Part shown: piece after piece, positions 62,600-64,000 of the stretch
Position numbering within the stretch: position 1 is the stretch's first letter
Layout of the letters: every line of letters begins with the position of its first letter
From: Lunatimonas sp.
GTDB lineage: Bacteria > Bacteroidota > Bacteroidia > Cytophagales > Cyclobacteriaceae
Direction of reading: 5' to 3'
DNA: 64,000 nucleotides
Assembly (NCBI RefSeq): GCF_020832325.1
Contig: NZ_JAFIEU010000037.1
Span: 1 to 64,000, forward strand
The notes under the pieces: generated by a model
Databases searched by the model: none
Seen by the model: the letters and a program-made list of their open reading frames with translations, nothing else
Told to the model about the DNA's origin: nothing
Program-made: the position numbers and the translations under genes

Positions 62600-62963
62600 T
62601 GGGTTTTCTTGAAATTTGTCAAAATAGTAAAGCGGTCAACTAGCGTGAGGGTTGTAAGTTTTCAAAACGCTACGTAATCGGCAGAAAGCAGGAAATCTCG
62701 ACGAAAGGATACCCTTTTTCAATCTTGGTCCCAATGATGACTATGGGTTAGAGAGATGATCTCATTCAACCAAGTACTACGCTGTAACCCTTCCAACAAG
62801 ATCGGAAATAATCCCCATAAAGCAAAAATATGACCCCTAGGCTGACCCTATAGGGACGTCTACCGTTCATTTTGAGTATTTTTCTAGATCGAACAATGTT
62901 ACAAGAGGTATTTTTCTTACTTTCAATCCATACTCGGACACCTGCAACATAAACCCTAACAAG
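62600..62963. other. Divergent spacer before the window-end gene
   Basis: Gene-free stretch with the AATCTCGACGAA repeat core (62694-62705). It must hold the promoters of both flanking genes, but I see no exact TAnnTTTG pair. Confidence 0.4.
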
Positions 62964-64000
62964 ATGAAGTACTCAGCAACGTTTGATATACCCGTCGTAT
63001 GCCAAAAGCGGTGTGCTGTCTCTAATGATTCGCGACTAGTTGATTTGAATGCTACGAACGATCAATCGGCTTGGTCGGTACTAGCATTCATCTTGATTTT
63101 CTGCTTTCCACTTTTTCTACATGCCCAAAACGCAGTAAATCCAGGGGAATTTATTGTGGAGCCACCCACATTGACCAATCTTGGATTTGAATGGTATATC
63201 CATGGTGACGATAACCGTAACGCGTCGGTAGAAGTTGCGTATCGAATCGCTGGATCGGGTAGCGAATGGAGAAACGGAATGCCCCTCCTTCGAATTGGGG
63301 GAGAACTCATAGAAAGAGCCGGAATTGATTATACCGTTCCCGATATGTTTGTGGGAAGCATTTTGGATGTTGCTGAAAACACAGCCTATGAGGCCCGCTT
63401 TACGCTGAAAGATCCTGATGGGGTTGAAGGAGAAGCAGTTAAGGTAGTGACTGTTTCCACGCGCGCCGAACCAAAGGCTGCCGAAGGAGGCAGGATAAGG
63501 CATGTGTATTCCCAATACTACACGGGCGAAAAAGAAGAGCCAAATTACCCGGGCCTGGTGTCTGCCTATGGCGGATCTATCAATACCAAGGGAGATTGGA
63601 ATGTGGTAGCCGAGGATGTGGTGCAACCTGGGGATATCATAAAAATACATGGCGGACTCTATCAAGGGAATCTGCTTAACTATCCCGATTGGCATAATAT
63701 ACCCTTTGACGGAACTTATTTTTTCACTGCAAAAGGCACTGCCGAGCGGCCTATAGTCATCGAGGCAGCCGGGGATGGGGAGGTTATCTTTGATGGCGCA
63801 GGGGCCGCAATTCTTTTTAATGTCATGGCCACCGAACACCATATTTTTCAAGGACTTACTTTTCGAAATGTGGGGAGAGTCTTCGAAGCCGGAAGAAAAC
63901 ATCTAGCAGGGGCAAGTGATTTAACTGTGCGGAATTGTCGTTTTGAAAATGTGGGGGAAGGCATTGTGACCGAATACGCCGGATCAAAAAACTTCCTAAT
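62964..64000 (+). CDS. Right-handed beta-helix polysaccharide-active protein, 3' truncated by window end
   Basis: Open plus-strand frame from ATG 62964 that runs off the window without a stop (345 codons seen). The hydrophobic signal core (SVLAFILIFCFPLFLHAQ) begins 37 residues in; a TTG start at about residue 28 would give a conventional signal peptide. After an Ig/FN3-like region (about 58-175) comes a beta-helix start: VVQPGDIIKIHGGLYQGN, a GTAERPIVIEAAGDGEVIFDGAG segment's core, then HHIFQGLTFRNVG and LTVRNCRFENVGEG repeat turns. This is the pectate-lyase-like parallel beta-helix seen in polysaccharide lyases and glycosidases (PL6-, GH28- or GH110-like groups). The catalytic part may lie beyond the window. 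Confidence 0.85.
   Translation, partial: MKYSATFDIPVVCQKRCAVSNDSRLVDLNATNDQSAWSVLAFILIFCFPLFLHAQNAVNPGEFIVEPPTLTNLGFEWYIHGDDNRNASVEVAYRIAGSGSEWRNGMPLLRIGGELIERAGIDYTVPDMFVGSILDVAENTAYEARFTLKDPDGVEGEAVKVVTVSTRAEPKAAEGGRIRHVYSQYYTGEKEEPNYPGLVSAYGGSINTKGDWNVVAEDVVQPGDIIKIHGGLYQGNLLNYPDWHNIPFDGTYFFTAKGTAERPIVIEAAGDGEVIFDGAGAAILFNVMATEHHIFQGLTFRNVGRVFEAGRKHLAGASDLTVRNCRFENVGEGIVTEYAGSKNFL

Noticed and set aside
63117-63902. Open frame of 261 codons on the minus strand near the window end
   Set aside because: It is antisense to a plus-strand frame that has a signal peptide, FN3-like and beta-helix motifs and runs off the window; the minus frame shows no domain pattern.

Overview
The window looks like a chromosomal segment of a marine or otherwise polysaccharide-degrading Bacteroidota, most likely order Cytophagales near Cyclobacteriaceae. 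This is inferred from Bacteroidota-type promoters (a TTTG-N21-TATATTTG pair upstream of tRNA-Ser), absence of strong Shine-Dalgarno sites, many lipoprotein signals, and gene content: five formylglycine sulfatases, MenA, SUI1, a BNR sialidase-like protein and planctomycete-type cytochrome/DUF1553-DUF1501 modules. I did not compare it with any database, so the taxon is an inference.

Positions 1-5.4 kb are AT-rich accessory DNA. They hold a C5-cytosine methyltransferase followed by its restriction endonuclease, which is broken by one in-frame TAA, and a hicA toxin broken by a frameshift next to an intact hicB antitoxin. Between and around these lies a gene-free, hairpin-dense stretch with two composite repeats. 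Their stem-loops differ in sequence between copies but keep pairing.

Positions 5.5-12 kb carry a HAD phosphonatase-like gene, a 1299-residue fusion of a processive GT2 synthase with a GH26-like and a GH-A glycosidase domain, and a divergently transcribed lipoprotein that repeats the last two modules of that fusion. A tRNA-Ser(GCU) with its own promoter and terminator follows.

Positions 12-32 kb are mostly core genes: FAH-family hydrolase, M23 peptidase, Bcp peroxiredoxin, split transketolase, a Tat-exported class V aminotransferase, two divergent sulfatases, DUF805 protein, arginase, ArgS, glutathione peroxidase, MenA, tandem universal stress protein, SUI1, a UGT-like glycosyltransferase and an FkbM methyltransferase. 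A 34-residue peptide gene lies just upstream of the FkbM gene on the same strand. It resembles a RiPP-type precursor.

Positions 32-43 kb hold a DASS transporter, a three-gene minus-strand operon (DUF1549/DUF1553 cytochrome, DUF1501, membrane cytochrome with leucine-rich repeats), an M81/MlrC lipoprotein and a purple-acid-phosphatase-like enzyme.

Positions 43.6-57.3 kb are one long minus-strand series: isomerase, a second DUF1553 cytochrome (with a LamG-like insertion), a second DUF1501 protein, GRP-family sugar permease, ribokinase, nucleoside hydrolase and three sulfatases. It reads as an outer-cell degradation and ribose/nucleoside salvage locus, without SusC/SusD in view. Positions 57.4-62.6 kb add a GAF histidine kinase, a putative flavinylated protein, an FAD oxidoreductase and a BNR sialidase-like protein. 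The window ends inside a plus-strand beta-helix protein.
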